In this document: positions 34,701 through 42,215 of the stretch, one piece after another
How the letters are laid out: each line of letters opens with the position of its first letter
Numbering within the stretch: the stretch's first letter is position 1
Assembly: GCA_021151685.1 (NCBI GenBank)
Contig: JAGKWS010000004.1
Span: forward strand, 1 to 64,000
DNA: 64,000 nt
Direction of reading: 5' to 3'
Origin: Chitinophagaceae bacterium
Lineage (GTDB): Bacteria > Bacteroidota > Bacteroidia > Chitinophagales > Chitinophagaceae
Made by a program: the position numbers and the translations under genes
Notes under the pieces: model-generated
What the model saw: only the letters and a program-made list of their open reading frames with translations
The model's database searches: none
Told to the model about the DNA's origin: nothing

Positions 34701-35769
34701 GTCTATGAGCGATGTTGACCTTGTACTTACCAACGATATGAGCAAATGGACACGCTGTGCCGTTGTAGAAATGCAGGAAGACAGTATGCTGGCTGAAAAC
34801 CGTGGTAAGAAATTCTACATGCGTAAGCACAAGGGTTGGAACCTTGAATTCAATGGTGACTCTCCCAAGTATTCTGAAAGTACTGATGACGAAGGTATGT
34901 CGTGGTTCCCTGGTTATGCTATTGATCAATTGACTGGTGAGCGATTGAACATTGTGTTTGGTGAAGATTCTTATTTGTCGTCTGACAATGGTAGAGATAT
35001 GATTTGGAACCCAAGTGCACCAGCTGGTATCAATGGTTTCAATCCATTCGACAATTCGATAGTATTTGGTGGTAAGCACTTTGTATATGTTATGACATCT
35101 CGTTATGACAGCTGTAAGAACTTCGTAACTAATGCTCGTAAAGCAAGTTCTGCAAACGGTTTCCTGAAGACAGCTTATGCAAACTCTCAGTGGGTGGGTG
35201 TACCAATGCGCAATCCGCTGATACAGTATCGTTCTTTGAAAGATGGTTTGATACCAACAACTACAAGATTGCGTTTCCGTGTAGAAAAGCCATATGCACC
35301 ATATGCTGCTGTTGACTCTACTACTGCTTTTGCTAAACCTGGTACTACGATCACTGCTGGTCAGGCAACCAATCCTTACTATACATTCACTACTGCAGAT
35401 ATGGCTAAAACCAGCCTTGCTGACAATCCGAAGGGTAGCGAGTTTATTGACAGGATTTATGCGGTTCCTAACCCATACTATGGTTACTCTGGTTATGAGA
35501 AGGCCGGTAGCCGTTTCGATACCAAGGTTCGTATCATCAACCTGCCTGCTAAAGCTACTGTAGCTATATACACGCTGGATGGTGTACTTGTGAAAACACT
35601 GACTAAGAGCGACCCCGGTGTATCTTACATTGATTGGGATGTACGCAACTCAGTTGGTTTACCAATAGCCAGTGGTATGTACCTGATGCACGTAAAAGCT
35701 GAAGGAATAGGCGAGAAGGTGATAAAGTGGTTTGGTTCACTTCGTCCACTTGATGTTACACAGTATTAA
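31702..35769 (+). CDS. 1,355-residue secreted protein with FlgD/T9SS-like C-terminus
   Basis: An exported protein with signal peptide MMLRNKIQFVRTIVLLGAGI...SASA (about 1-29). The body has no catalytic motif that I recognise but many aromatic and Gly/Asn-rich stretches (GGDMWWNNGQSNAAYEIP, DLNGDGRYQPSEGEYPDIRGD, FNDAGNVKQ). PNPANGDMG lies near residue 718. The last 100 residues (AVPNPYYGYSGYE, VRIINLPAKATVAIYTLDG, DWDVRNSVGLPIASGMYLMHV) have the FlgD-like/T9SS type A sorting fold, but continue 14 residues past the usual VIK end (WFGSLRPLDVTQY). It is probable T9SS cargo or a surface component held by the neighbouring barrel proteins. A hairpin separates it from the third gene. Confidence 0.75.
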   Translation: MMLRNKIQFVRTIVLLGAGILGIAGSASARENVGGKRDPNAQLKSTAAGCQPATASIDLDINNVRARLMTGGDMWWNNGQSNAAYEIPKGSGRHSQFAASCWIGGYDKQGQLKVAAQTYRQDGNDYWPGALDENGKITSEGCVLWDKFWKVDRSTINRFRQAYKTGTDTKAADFDAINQWPAVGNNNIVGNGGSKITLNPANTYAPFVDLNGDGRYQPSEGEYPDIRGDQYIWWVFNDAGNVKQQSITASMGIEVQTSAFAYATQDFLNNASFYNYRVINRGPLTIDSTYIAVWDDADLGYYYDDFIGCDTARGLGILYNGTNNDGGAAGNPRNSYGINPPQIALDYFQGPKRVKKRAGLPDTVEQLKMTNFTYYNNDPSIIGNPSNGIQIYYYMTGSIRNGQRFAYDFQGPGIPSKGYGSGPVSNFVFWGDPSDNSQWSECACGNNPGDRRFVFSSGPFQLFPGAINDITFGTVWAANQGGCPAASFKTIKNIDDGAQALFDNNFKTIEGPEAPRMVVRELDRKLVFYLVNDYGSNNYGENYGRTDGAYNDSLLYHQFVVKSKGISDDSLYKFQGYRVFQLANSQVTAAEIFDPVTGEVDASKAAEVFQCDITDSITQIVNYVKNIAVSDTTHTAQIKVKGKDSGIVHSFQLTQDAFASGSDKRFVNYKNYYFVAIAYSYNNFANFDARNTVSTQDIPYLASSHGAGGTEISVVTALPNPANGDMGTVLNSDYGDGVIIKRVQGTGNGGNEVQLDEASEAEALKNNVVAQPTYQKNMGPVNVRVVDPVKVPAMDWVLQIHGPNTTLVGSTPISGGVDAPQSSWSLTGYLPNSNTKDIVIYSERNLNQPNEQILEKYGLAVSLKQVSHPGSKVLGTKNGYITSDVTFEDAAKPWLWGVKDEADSSFANWLRAGSTSNFGPVSAPNPCFFNDFNISGNYVDEKGNFGNMMSNFSPMQSSWGPYGLAAFWFDGGVFTSSPIGAYAVCGMHVAAYKLTLNQIKSMSDVDLVLTNDMSKWTRCAVVEMQEDSMLAENRGKKFYMRKHKGWNLEFNGDSPKYSESTDDEGMSWFPGYAIDQLTGERLNIVFGEDSYLSSDNGRDMIWNPSAPAGINGFNPFDNSIVFGGKHFVYVMTSRYDSCKNFVTNARKASSANGFLKTAYANSQWVGVPMRNPLIQYRSLKDGLIPTTTRLRFRVEKPYAPYAAVDSTTAFAKPGTTITAGQATNPYYTFTTADMAKTSLADNPKGSEFIDRIYAVPNPYYGYSGYEKAGSRFDTKVRIINLPAKATVAIYTLDGVLVKTLTKSDPGVSYIDWDVRNSVGLPIASGMYLMHVKAEGIGEKVIKWFGSLRPLDVTQY

Positions 35770-35781
35770 TATTCATTTTAC

Positions 35782-35810
35782 TGATCCGGACAGTTCTGCT
35801 GTCCGGATCA
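35782..35810 (+). terminator. Intercistronic hairpin without T run
   Basis: A perfect 12-base stem TGATCCGGACAG/CTGTCCGGATCA with a TTCTG loop between the second and third genes of the cluster. It lacks a T run, so it is more likely an attenuator or mRNA-stabilising stem. Confidence 0.5.
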
Positions 35811-35832
35811 TAACAATAACTACTTAATTTTT

Positions 35833-36912
35833 ATGAAACAGGGATCAGTAAAATCAATCATAACAATACTGGCTGTAAGTTCTGCACTTACAGCGGTAGC
35901 TGGCAACAAAGACCGTTCTGGTCAGGCTGGTGCTGGTGAAATGAACATCAATCCGTGGGCTCGTTCAACTGGTTTGTTTGGTACTAATACACCGTATGTT
36001 ACCGGTGTTGAAGCAATGAAATCTAACATTGCCGGTTTGGCCAACCTTACTGGTACAGAAATAGGCGTTTCGCGCGGCGAATATCTGAGCGGTACTGGCA
36101 TCAACATTAACAATATTGCTGTCGGACAGAAGTTGGGCGAATCTGGTTCTATTGGCCTGAACCTTATGTCTATGAACTTTGGCGAAATTACCAGTACCAC
36201 GTATGACATGCCAGAAGGTTTGGGTACTTTTCGTCCTCAGTTTCTGAACATTACTTTGGGTTATGCCAAGCAATTTTCATCGCACGTAAATGCGGGTGCT
36301 GCCATGACATATGTAACTGAGCAGGTGGGTAACATTGCCGCTTTGGGTGTTGCATTTGAAGGTGGTATACAGTATGTAACCGGCAAACGCGATAATTTTC
36401 ATTTTGGCATCACATTGCGCAATTTGGGTAGCAATATGCGTTTCAGTGGTACGGGTTTTGCAGTGAACGCAGAAAAGCCACAGAGTAACCCATCTTACGT
36501 AGTTTCTCAGCAGTTTCCTGCCGATAAGTTTTCTATGCCTACCTACCTCAATTTCGGTGTGGCTTATGATTTTTACCTGGATGAAGCTCATTTGGAGAAG
36601 GATGGTGTTTCTAAGCACAAATTGACTGGTATGTTCAACTTCCAATCTAACTCGTTCAATAACGATTATCTTGGTTTGGGTGCTGAATATGGATTCAAAG
36701 ATATGGTGATGCTACGTGCTGCATACCGTTACGAAAAAGGTATTGGAAACATTGAAAAGAGTACTACTATGTACTCTGGTCTTGCCTTGGGTGCTACTGT
36801 ACAGAAGCGTTTTGGTGACAAAGGGCCATTGGTTGCACTTGATTATTCGTTCCGCTCTACGCAACGCCCGGCTAATGGTGTGCACATGTTCTCAATCCGT
36901 TTTACACGATAA
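35833..36912 (+). CDS. PorV/PorQ-like outer-membrane barrel protein
   Basis: A 359-residue exported protein, with a signal peptide to about residue 22 (LTAVAG). The rest alternates short beta strands with Gly/Asn turns. Marks of the PorV/PorQ-like family are NPWARSTGLFGTNTPYVTGVEAMKSNIAGLA near the start, an internal pattern of GxxLxxMNFGEI and ITLGYAKQFS, and a C-terminal strand pair ending MFSIRFTR. In the T9SS, PorV shuttles cargo to the attachment complex and PorQ helps anchor it; this paralogue may do the same for the large protein encoded just upstream. It is distinct from the true porV at 46031. It ends in a terminator. Confidence 0.75.
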   Translation: MKQGSVKSIITILAVSSALTAVAGNKDRSGQAGAGEMNINPWARSTGLFGTNTPYVTGVEAMKSNIAGLANLTGTEIGVSRGEYLSGTGININNIAVGQKLGESGSIGLNLMSMNFGEITSTTYDMPEGLGTFRPQFLNITLGYAKQFSSHVNAGAAMTYVTEQVGNIAALGVAFEGGIQYVTGKRDNFHFGITLRNLGSNMRFSGTGFAVNAEKPQSNPSYVVSQQFPADKFSMPTYLNFGVAYDFYLDEAHLEKDGVSKHKLTGMFNFQSNSFNNDYLGLGAEYGFKDMVMLRAAYRYEKGIGNIEKSTTMYSGLALGATVQKRFGDKGPLVALDYSFRSTQRPANGVHMFSIRFTR

Positions 36913-36936
36913 GCTAATTTTACTTACTTTTACAGC

Positions 36937-36974
36937 GCAACGCTTCTGTGAACCAGAGGCGTTGTGTTTTTTTT
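36937..36974 (+). terminator. Terminator of envelope triad
   Basis: AACGCTTCTG pairs with CAGAGGCGTT (one G-T wobble) across a 5-base loop, followed by GTG and eight T. It separates the cluster from greA. Confidence 0.85.
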
Positions 36975-36998
36975 CAGTAAATACTAAATGATAAGCAC

Positions 36999-37472
36999 AT
37001 GTCTGAATTGAACTACCTGACGAAGGAAACGCTGATGCAAATGAAGGAAGAGCTGATCAAATTGAAAGGCGTAGGCAGGGCGGAAATTGCACGGCAGATA
37101 GCTGAGGCACGAGAGAAGGGTGACCTGAAAGAGAATGCTGAGTATGATGCAGCGAAAGAGGCACAGGGCTTGCATGAGGCAAAAATTGCCCAGCTGGAGT
37201 CTGCCATCATTACAGCGCGCGTTATTGATGCTAAGGATATAGACATTAGTAAAGTGTCAATTCTTAGTAAGGTAACTGTTACTAATATTGCCAACAACAA
37301 GACTGTTGTATATCAGATAGTTTCTGAAAAAGAAGCCGATTTGAAATTGGGCAAGATTTCATCTACCTCGCCTATTGGAAGGGGCCTTTTGGGCAAGCAA
37401 ATAGGTGATGTGGCCGAGATACAAGTGCCCAGTGGTAAGTTCACTTTTCGTGTAGAGAATATATCAATATAG
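36999..37472 (+). CDS. greA: Transcription elongation factor GreA
   Basis: GreA binds the secondary channel of RNA polymerase and triggers cleavage of backtracked RNA. The 157-residue product has the N-terminal coiled coil with the acidic tip motif AREKGDLKENAEYDAAKEAQ (Asp and Glu that hold the catalytic Mg). Its C-terminal FKBP-like domain has LGKISSTSPIGRGLLGKQIGDVAEIQVPSG. The length is normal. A HIT-family gene follows after 4 bases, then lspA and zapA, all on the + strand. Confidence 0.96.
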   Translation: MSELNYLTKETLMQMKEELIKLKGVGRAEIARQIAEAREKGDLKENAEYDAAKEAQGLHEAKIAQLESAIITARVIDAKDIDISKVSILSKVTVTNIANNKTVVYQIVSEKEADLKLGKISSTSPIGRGLLGKQIGDVAEIQVPSGKFTFRVENISI

Positions 37473-37476
37473 TTGT

Positions 37477-37878
37477 ATGGGTTCCAGCATTTTTTCTAAA
37501 ATAATTGCCGGCGAAATTCCCAGCTATAAGATTGCTGAAAATGAGCTCTTTTTCGCTTTCCTTGATATTTTTCCTTTGCGTAAAGGACATGTATTGATTG
37601 TGCCTAAGCAGGAAACTGACAAATTCTTTGACCTTGATGATACATTCCTTGGTCAATGGTTGCTTTTTGCTAAACCTATTGCTACTGCAATAGAATGTGC
37701 ATATTCTTGCAACCGTTGCGGCATCAGCGTTGTTGGTTTGGAAGTACCCCATGCGCATATGCATTTGGTGCCTATAGACACGGCTGATGATTTGAATTTT
37801 ACACGCCCAAAGCTACAAGTGAGCAGCGAAGAACTGAAAGAGAGTCAGCAATTGATTACGTCTTTTTTGCACCGGTAA
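37477..37878 (+). CDS. HIT-family nucleotide hydrolase
   Basis: A 133-residue cytoplasmic protein of the histidine triad superfamily, which hydrolyses nucleoside phosphoramidates, dinucleotides or adenylylated compounds. It begins with the usual SIFSKIIAGEIPSYKIAENE. It has FLDIFPLRKGHVLIVPK near residue 30 and the His-x-His-x-His triad in VPHAHMHLVPI near residue 92. It lies 4 bases after greA, so the two share a message. The true substrate cannot be inferred. The length fits the Hint branch. Confidence 0.92.
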   Translation: MGSSIFSKIIAGEIPSYKIAENELFFAFLDIFPLRKGHVLIVPKQETDKFFDLDDTFLGQWLLFAKPIATAIECAYSCNRCGISVVGLEVPHAHMHLVPIDTADDLNFTRPKLQVSSEELKESQQLITSFLHR

Positions 37879-37935
37879 TAGTTACCAATATTGTTAAACT
37901 ATTATCAGCATTCAACTTTGGATTTTTGCCAATAG

Positions 37936-37943
37936 TATATTTG
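37936..37943 (+). promoter_or_regulatory. -7 box TATATTTG before lspA
   Basis: A perfect TAnnTTTG box, 26 bases before the TTG start of lspA, with a TTG at 37918-37920 (spacer 15, shorter than usual). It suggests lspA-zapA can be transcribed separately from greA-HIT. Confidence 0.45.
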
Positions 37944-37969
37944 CCAGCATAGAAAAATACACGCTTGAG

Positions 37970-38704
37970 TTGAAATACAGGACTGCGTTATTGATAGTTT
38001 TTTTGGTGGTATTTGCCGACCAGGCACTGAAAATATACATCAAAACCCATTTTGCCAACGGCGACGATGTGCGCATTATTGGTGATTGGTTCAGGCTTCA
38101 TTTTATAGAAAATGAGGGGATGGCATATGGTATGAAGTTGAGCGAGTCTCCTATAGGAAAGATTGTGCTTTCCTCATTCCGTTTGATTGCTGTGTTTGCT
38201 GGTTTCTTTTTCATGAAGCGTTTGGTAAACAAAGGATATTCAAAGGGTTTGCTGATATGTGGTTCTCTTGTTTTGGCGGGTGCTTTGGGAAATTTGCTGG
38301 ATAGTATGTTTTATGGGCTCATTTTTACAGAGAGCCCTTATTCTTGTTTTTCGGGCAATTACGATAGTATCACTTCTCTATTGCGCGACCATAATAAGGA
38401 TGCTGTGGCAAGTTTTACCAGTTTTGGAACAGGTTATGGTCATTTCCTTACCGGTAAGGTGGTAGATATGTTCTACTTTCCTGTTATCAGTACTACATTA
38501 CCAACATGGGTGCCGTTTTGGGGTGGTGGCAGTTTTGTGTTTTTTGAGCCAGTTTTTAATATAGCCGATGCGGCTATTTCCATCGGCATCATTACGCTTT
38601 TGCTGTTTCAGAAGAAATTGTTGGAGATGCCTTCTGAGGCCATAGAAAGTGGGAGTAACAGCGAACAACATTCTTCAAAAGAGTCTGGTTTAGATTTACA
38701 GTAA
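37970..38704 (+). CDS. lspA: Signal peptidase II with long periplasmic insert
   Basis: LspA cleaves the signal peptide of diacylated prolipoproteins in the inner membrane. The 244-residue product has four membrane segments. Motifs are FADQALKIYIKTHF (helix 1), FIENEGMAYGM, and GALGNLLDSMFYGL. The two catalytic aspartates are those of GKVVDMFYFP and FNIADAAISIG. Between GNLLD and VVD an extra stretch of about 50 residues (TESPYSCFSGNYDSITSLL...) makes it far longer than the roughly 160-residue enterobacterial enzyme. The start is TTG (MKYRTALLIVFLVVF); no ATG fits. zapA follows 16 bases later. Confidence 0.92.
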   Translation: MKYRTALLIVFLVVFADQALKIYIKTHFANGDDVRIIGDWFRLHFIENEGMAYGMKLSESPIGKIVLSSFRLIAVFAGFFFMKRLVNKGYSKGLLICGSLVLAGALGNLLDSMFYGLIFTESPYSCFSGNYDSITSLLRDHNKDAVASFTSFGTGYGHFLTGKVVDMFYFPVISTTLPTWVPFWGGGSFVFFEPVFNIADAAISIGIITLLLFQKKLLEMPSEAIESGSNSEQHSSKESGLDLQ

Positions 38705-38720
38705 TTCAATTGTACGCATT

Positions 38721-39041
38721 ATGGATGCACTGCAAGAACAAGAAAATGATGGTCTGTTGCCTGTTACCGTATGGCTGGCTGGCCGCAGTTACAGGTTGCG
38801 TGTAAAACCGGATGAAGAGTCGCAGGTGCGCAAAGCGGTGAAGCTGGCAGACCAAAAGATAACTGAATTGCGTACACACCTTGCTGGTAAGGATGATCAG
38901 GATTTTTTGGCTATGTGTCTTTTGATGTATGCTGCAGACACCGCTATTGATGTGTTTAACAATCCACTGTTGCACCAAGAACTAAAGCAAATTGGCGATA
39001 AAATAGACCGTACTCTGCAGGCAATGCCAGAAGGTGATTAG
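38721..39041 (+). CDS. zapA: Cell division protein ZapA
   Basis: ZapA crosslinks FtsZ filaments at the division site. The 106-residue product has the N-terminal beta-hairpin domain (PVTVWLAGRSYRLRVKPDEESQVRKAVKLADQKI). A C-terminal coiled coil from about 55 to 100 contains FLAMCLLMYAADTAIDVFN. The length is typical. It follows lspA by 16 bases. Its last 4 bases overlap the end of murF on the other strand, an unusually tight tail-to-tail arrangement with no room for a terminator. Confidence 0.9.
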   Translation: MDALQEQENDGLLPVTVWLAGRSYRLRVKPDEESQVRKAVKLADQKITELRTHLAGKDDQDFLAMCLLMYAADTAIDVFNNPLLHQELKQIGDKIDRTLQAMPEGD

Positions 39042-40330
39042 GTGTGGAGTGCGGCTGCCATTATTTCCATTTTAGAGCCTCGGGAGCCTTTTATCAGTAT
39101 ACTACAGTTGGTTGGCGTTTCTTGTGCTATGTATTGTGCTGCGGCATTGCTATCTGCGAACCATAGGAATGGGTGTTCTATGGTGGCAAATTCTTGGCCT
39201 ACCAATATGACCTGATGCCAGTTTTGTTGCATAACAAAGGCTATTAGTTCTTTGTGCTCTTGCTTTTCGTCTGCACCCATTTCTTTCATTCCGCCCAGCC
39301 AAAGGCATTTATTGGGCAATTCTGTATTTATAAAGTTTGTGATGGCGGCCCGCATGCTGGTTGGGTTTGCATTATAGGCATCCATTATCAGGTTATTAGT
39401 GCCCTTTTGCATCCATTGCGAACGGCTATTGTCGGGCTGATACTTTTCTATTGCTGCAGTTATGTTTTTGGCAGCGACATTAAAGAATAAACCCACCGCT
39501 ACTGCGCTCATTACATTGGCAAAATTGTAGGCACCGGCCAAATGGGTTTTTATGTATTCTGCTCTATTTTCTGCTTCATATTTTACCGTCAGAAACACGC
39601 CTTCCATGCTGGCCGTTCCCTTGTATTGTGCGAGTGCTTCGCTGCCATATGTTATTTGTTTTGCGGTATGCTGTGCCATATTTTCCAGATAGGGTAGGTC
39701 GGCATTTCTGAATATAACGCCATTGTTTTGCCTTAAGAAAGCATACAGCTCGCCTTTGCCTTTTCTTACTCCTTCTTCGCCGCCAAAGCCTTCTATATGC
39801 GCTTTGCCGCAATTGGTAATAAGGCCGTGTGTTGGGGCCGCTATGGTACAATAGCTTTCTATTTCCTTTTGGTGATTGGCTCCCATTTCTATTACTGCAA
39901 TTTCGGTATCGAACGGCATATGTAGCAGGGTTAATGGTACGCCTATGTGGTTGTTCAGGTTGCCATCGGTAGCATGTGTGCGGTATGTGGTTTGCAGCAC
40001 CTGTGTCACCAGTTCTTTAGTAGTTGTTTTTCCGTTAGACCCTGTTATGGCCAGCACTGGTATGTTCATTTGCATGCGGTGATAGTGGGCCAGGTGTTGT
40101 AGCGTCTGTAATACATCTGTAGTGAGGATACACCGGTTATCTGTAGCAAAGGCAGGGTTGTCTATTATGGCATAGGCGGCACCTTGTTGCAGTGCTACTG
40201 TAGCATAGCTGTTTCCATCGAAGTTGGGGCCTTTTAATGCGAAGAAGATACCGCCAGCCTGCACTTTGCGAGTGTCTGTAAACACGATTGGATGCATTTT
40301 GTACAGTTCGTATAGCTCTTCTATTGGCAT
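39038..40330 (-). CDS. murF: UDP-MurNAc-tripeptide D-alanyl-D-alanine ligase
   Basis: MurF adds D-Ala-D-Ala to UDP-MurNAc-tripeptide using ATP, the last cytoplasmic step of peptidoglycan precursor synthesis. The 430-residue product has the N-terminal substrate domain (VFTDTRKVQAGGIFFALKG) and the Mur-ligase ATP loop AITGSNGKTTTKEL. NHIGVPLTLL, AVIEMGANHQKEIE, and the C-terminal domain with IMDAYNANPTSM and SILIKGSRGSKME are also present. The length is normal. It is on the - strand, 72 bases downstream of gldJ behind a hairpin. I recall that murF lies near gldJ in other gliding Bacteroidota but could not check. Confidence 0.95.
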   Translation of the reverse strand: MPIEELYELYKMHPIVFTDTRKVQAGGIFFALKGPNFDGNSYATVALQQGAAYAIIDNPAFATDNRCILTTDVLQTLQHLAHYHRMQMNIPVLAITGSNGKTTTKELVTQVLQTTYRTHATDGNLNNHIGVPLTLLHMPFDTEIAVIEMGANHQKEIESYCTIAAPTHGLITNCGKAHIEGFGGEEGVRKGKGELYAFLRQNNGVIFRNADLPYLENMAQHTAKQITYGSEALAQYKGTASMEGVFLTVKYEAENRAEYIKTHLAGAYNFANVMSAVAVGLFFNVAAKNITAAIEKYQPDNSRSQWMQKGTNNLIMDAYNANPTSMRAAITNFINTELPNKCLWLGGMKEMGADEKQEHKELIAFVMQQNWHQVILVGQEFATIEHPFLWFADSNAAAQYIAQETPTNCSILIKGSRGSKMEIMAAALHT

Positions 40331-40354
40331 AGTAGGTTGTTTTTGTAAAAATAA

Positions 40355-40383
40355 AAATCCCCTTCCAAACTGGAAGGGGATTT
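40355..40383 (-). terminator. Terminator of gldJ
   Basis: A perfect 13-base stem (AAATCCCCTTCCA with its complement) and a 3-base loop. On the - strand T-rich sequence follows, 20 bases after the gldJ stop at 40403. Confidence 0.8.
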
Positions 40384-40402
40384 GCTATAGAATATTGGAA
40401 TA

Positions 40403-41947
40403 TTAGCGTTTGTGATACTTCTGGCGACCAAACGAGTTGCCTCCGGGTTGTACATCGCCTGTTGGGCTACCCAAACGGTCCATCACACAACGGAAGCCGA
40501 TTGTTGATGTAGACATGTCGCCCTGAATGTAGCGGCGTGTGCCGGGTGATAGCCAATATGCGCGGTCTGCCCATGAACCCCCTTTGTACACCTTAGTAGA
40601 ATCATTGATGAGGGACATTTCGCCATACTTGTACTGTGACTGAGATACACGGTCTCCATCGCGGTAGCTGTGTAGGTTAGTGGTATCGGTACGATTTTCG
40701 TATCGTTGGTACGATGAAAGTCCATCGAATGGTACTCTTTCCATAGGTATGTGACCTATGCTGTCTTTTTCTTCCAGCGTATAATCTTCCTGAGACTTGT
40801 AGCGCATGTATTCGTTACCACGGAATGGACGATAGTCGTTTACGTCGGTATGATTGTTAGGACGGTAAGTGTCCATTACCCATTCGTTTACGTTACCTGC
40901 CATGTTGTACAAACCAAATGCGTTGCGCAAGAATTGGTTTACTTGTGTTGGTCCGTCGGCATTGTCGTTCAGACCACCGGCAACACCCATATAGTCGCCT
41001 TTGCCACGCATGAAGTTGCCTTCAAATTCGCCTTGGAACTGGTTGTGCAAACCATAGCGAGTAGTGTTTTTGGGCCCAAATGGATATACGTTACGATCTG
41101 TAATTACTTCCTCGCCACGGCGGCGTTTGTTTTCGGGACTTGGGTTGTTACCAATGAGACCCAGTGCTGCATATTCCCACTCGGCTTCTGTAGGTAGGCG
41201 GAAGTCTGGTACAAACAATCCATCGCCGTAGTCAACTGGTCTTTCTCCAGATCCGTTTGGTTCCAAATCGGTCTTTTTGCTACGTCTGCTACCACCGTAT
41301 TGGCCAGCAATGTAAGATTTTGTATTGAATACGTCCTCACCGCTTTGGTTTACGTTGGTGTATTGGTACCCGGCACGCACCAGCAACATTTCGTTGTAGC
41401 GGTCGGTACGCCATTCGCAATAATCATTGGCTTGGTACCAGTTTACACCAACTACAGGGTAATGGTTGTAGGCGTTGAAGTTGAAGTAGTTCTTAACGTA
41501 CGGTTCGTTGTAGCTCATTGCAGACCTCCATACGGTTTGATCGGGCATTGCACGGAGATACATTTCTGGATAATCGGTGAAGTATGTTCTCTTTACCCAG
41601 TGTGTATATTCGCGGTAGCTTTCATTTTCCAGTTCGGTTTCGTCCATATAAAAAGACGAAACAGTAACCGTACGCCGTGTATTGTTGTATTCCAAAGTCG
41701 GCATTTCGTCGTCAACGGCACCCATAGTAAATCTGCCTCCCTGTACAAAGACCATACCCGATGGTGTGGGTTGTCCTTCGAATTCTTTCACCTCGAAGCC
41801 GCCCCAACCACTGTTGTTGCGCTCCCAGCCTGTTGTCTTGGAGATAGAACCACCCTTGCCCTTTTTTACAGACTGTGGTGTACAAGCCGAAAAATATGTA
41901 GCCGCCCCTATACAGAGCAAGCTTAAGCCTATGAGTTGTCTTTTCAT
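40403..41947 (-). CDS. gldJ: Gliding/T9SS lipoprotein GldJ
   Basis: A 514-residue lipoprotein with a formylglycine-generating-enzyme/sulfatase-modifying-factor fold. The signal peptide ends in a lipobox (FSAC, Cys21). The fold has GMVFVQGGRFTMGAVDDE, VSSFYMDETELENESYREY, YPVVGVNWYQANDYCEW, RLPTEAEWEYAALG, GLYNMAGNVNEWVMDTY, and KVYKGGSWADRAYWLSPGTRRY...GFRCVM. GldJ and GldK share this fold and lack FGE activity; both form part of the T9SS/gliding apparatus in the outer membrane. I call GldJ because it sits divergently next to porU-porV, as I recall for Flavobacterium, and because no gldLMN genes follow. GldK is the alternative. Confidence 0.78.
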   Translation of the reverse strand: MKRQLIGLSLLCIGAATYFSACTPQSVKKGKGGSISKTTGWERNNSGWGGFEVKEFEGQPTPSGMVFVQGGRFTMGAVDDEMPTLEYNNTRRTVTVSSFYMDETELENESYREYTHWVKRTYFTDYPEMYLRAMPDQTVWRSAMSYNEPYVKNYFNFNAYNHYPVVGVNWYQANDYCEWRTDRYNEMLLVRAGYQYTNVNQSGEDVFNTKSYIAGQYGGSRRSKKTDLEPNGSGERPVDYGDGLFVPDFRLPTEAEWEYAALGLIGNNPSPENKRRRGEEVITDRNVYPFGPKNTTRYGLHNQFQGEFEGNFMRGKGDYMGVAGGLNDNADGPTQVNQFLRNAFGLYNMAGNVNEWVMDTYRPNNHTDVNDYRPFRGNEYMRYKSQEDYTLEEKDSIGHIPMERVPFDGLSSYQRYENRTDTTNLHSYRDGDRVSQSQYKYGEMSLINDSTKVYKGGSWADRAYWLSPGTRRYIQGDMSTSTIGFRCVMDRLGSPTGDVQPGGNSFGRQKYHKR

Positions 41948-42161
41948 AATTTCACAAGAAAGTTATGCTTACTGCCGATATTCATTGCTAAAGCAGTTAC
42001 AATGATACCGCGTTCTTTTTAGATTTTCAAGTATTCGAACCCTTTTTACCAAAAAAAGTCCATTTTTTATTTTTTCAACGTGTAATATAACCCTTTATGA
42101 TACGTTAAATTATGGTAATGGCTGAAATGGCACATTTTTCTGTGAAACCAGCACAATTACG

Positions 42162-42169
42162 TAATTTTG
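42162..42169 (+). promoter_or_regulatory. -7 box TAATTTTG before porU
   Basis: A perfect TAnnTTTG match, 46 bases before the ATG at 42216, in the 268-base divergent gap shared with gldJ. Confidence 0.5.
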
Positions 42170-42215
42170 ATGTAACCACTATTTGCCTGCGGGGGCAATA
42201 TCTCGTACAAAAGTG

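Noticed and set aside
42028..42045. GGGTTCGAATAC on the - strand, resembling a tRNA T-loop
   Set aside because: The flanking five bases do not pair as a T-stem and no acceptor or anticodon arm can be built.
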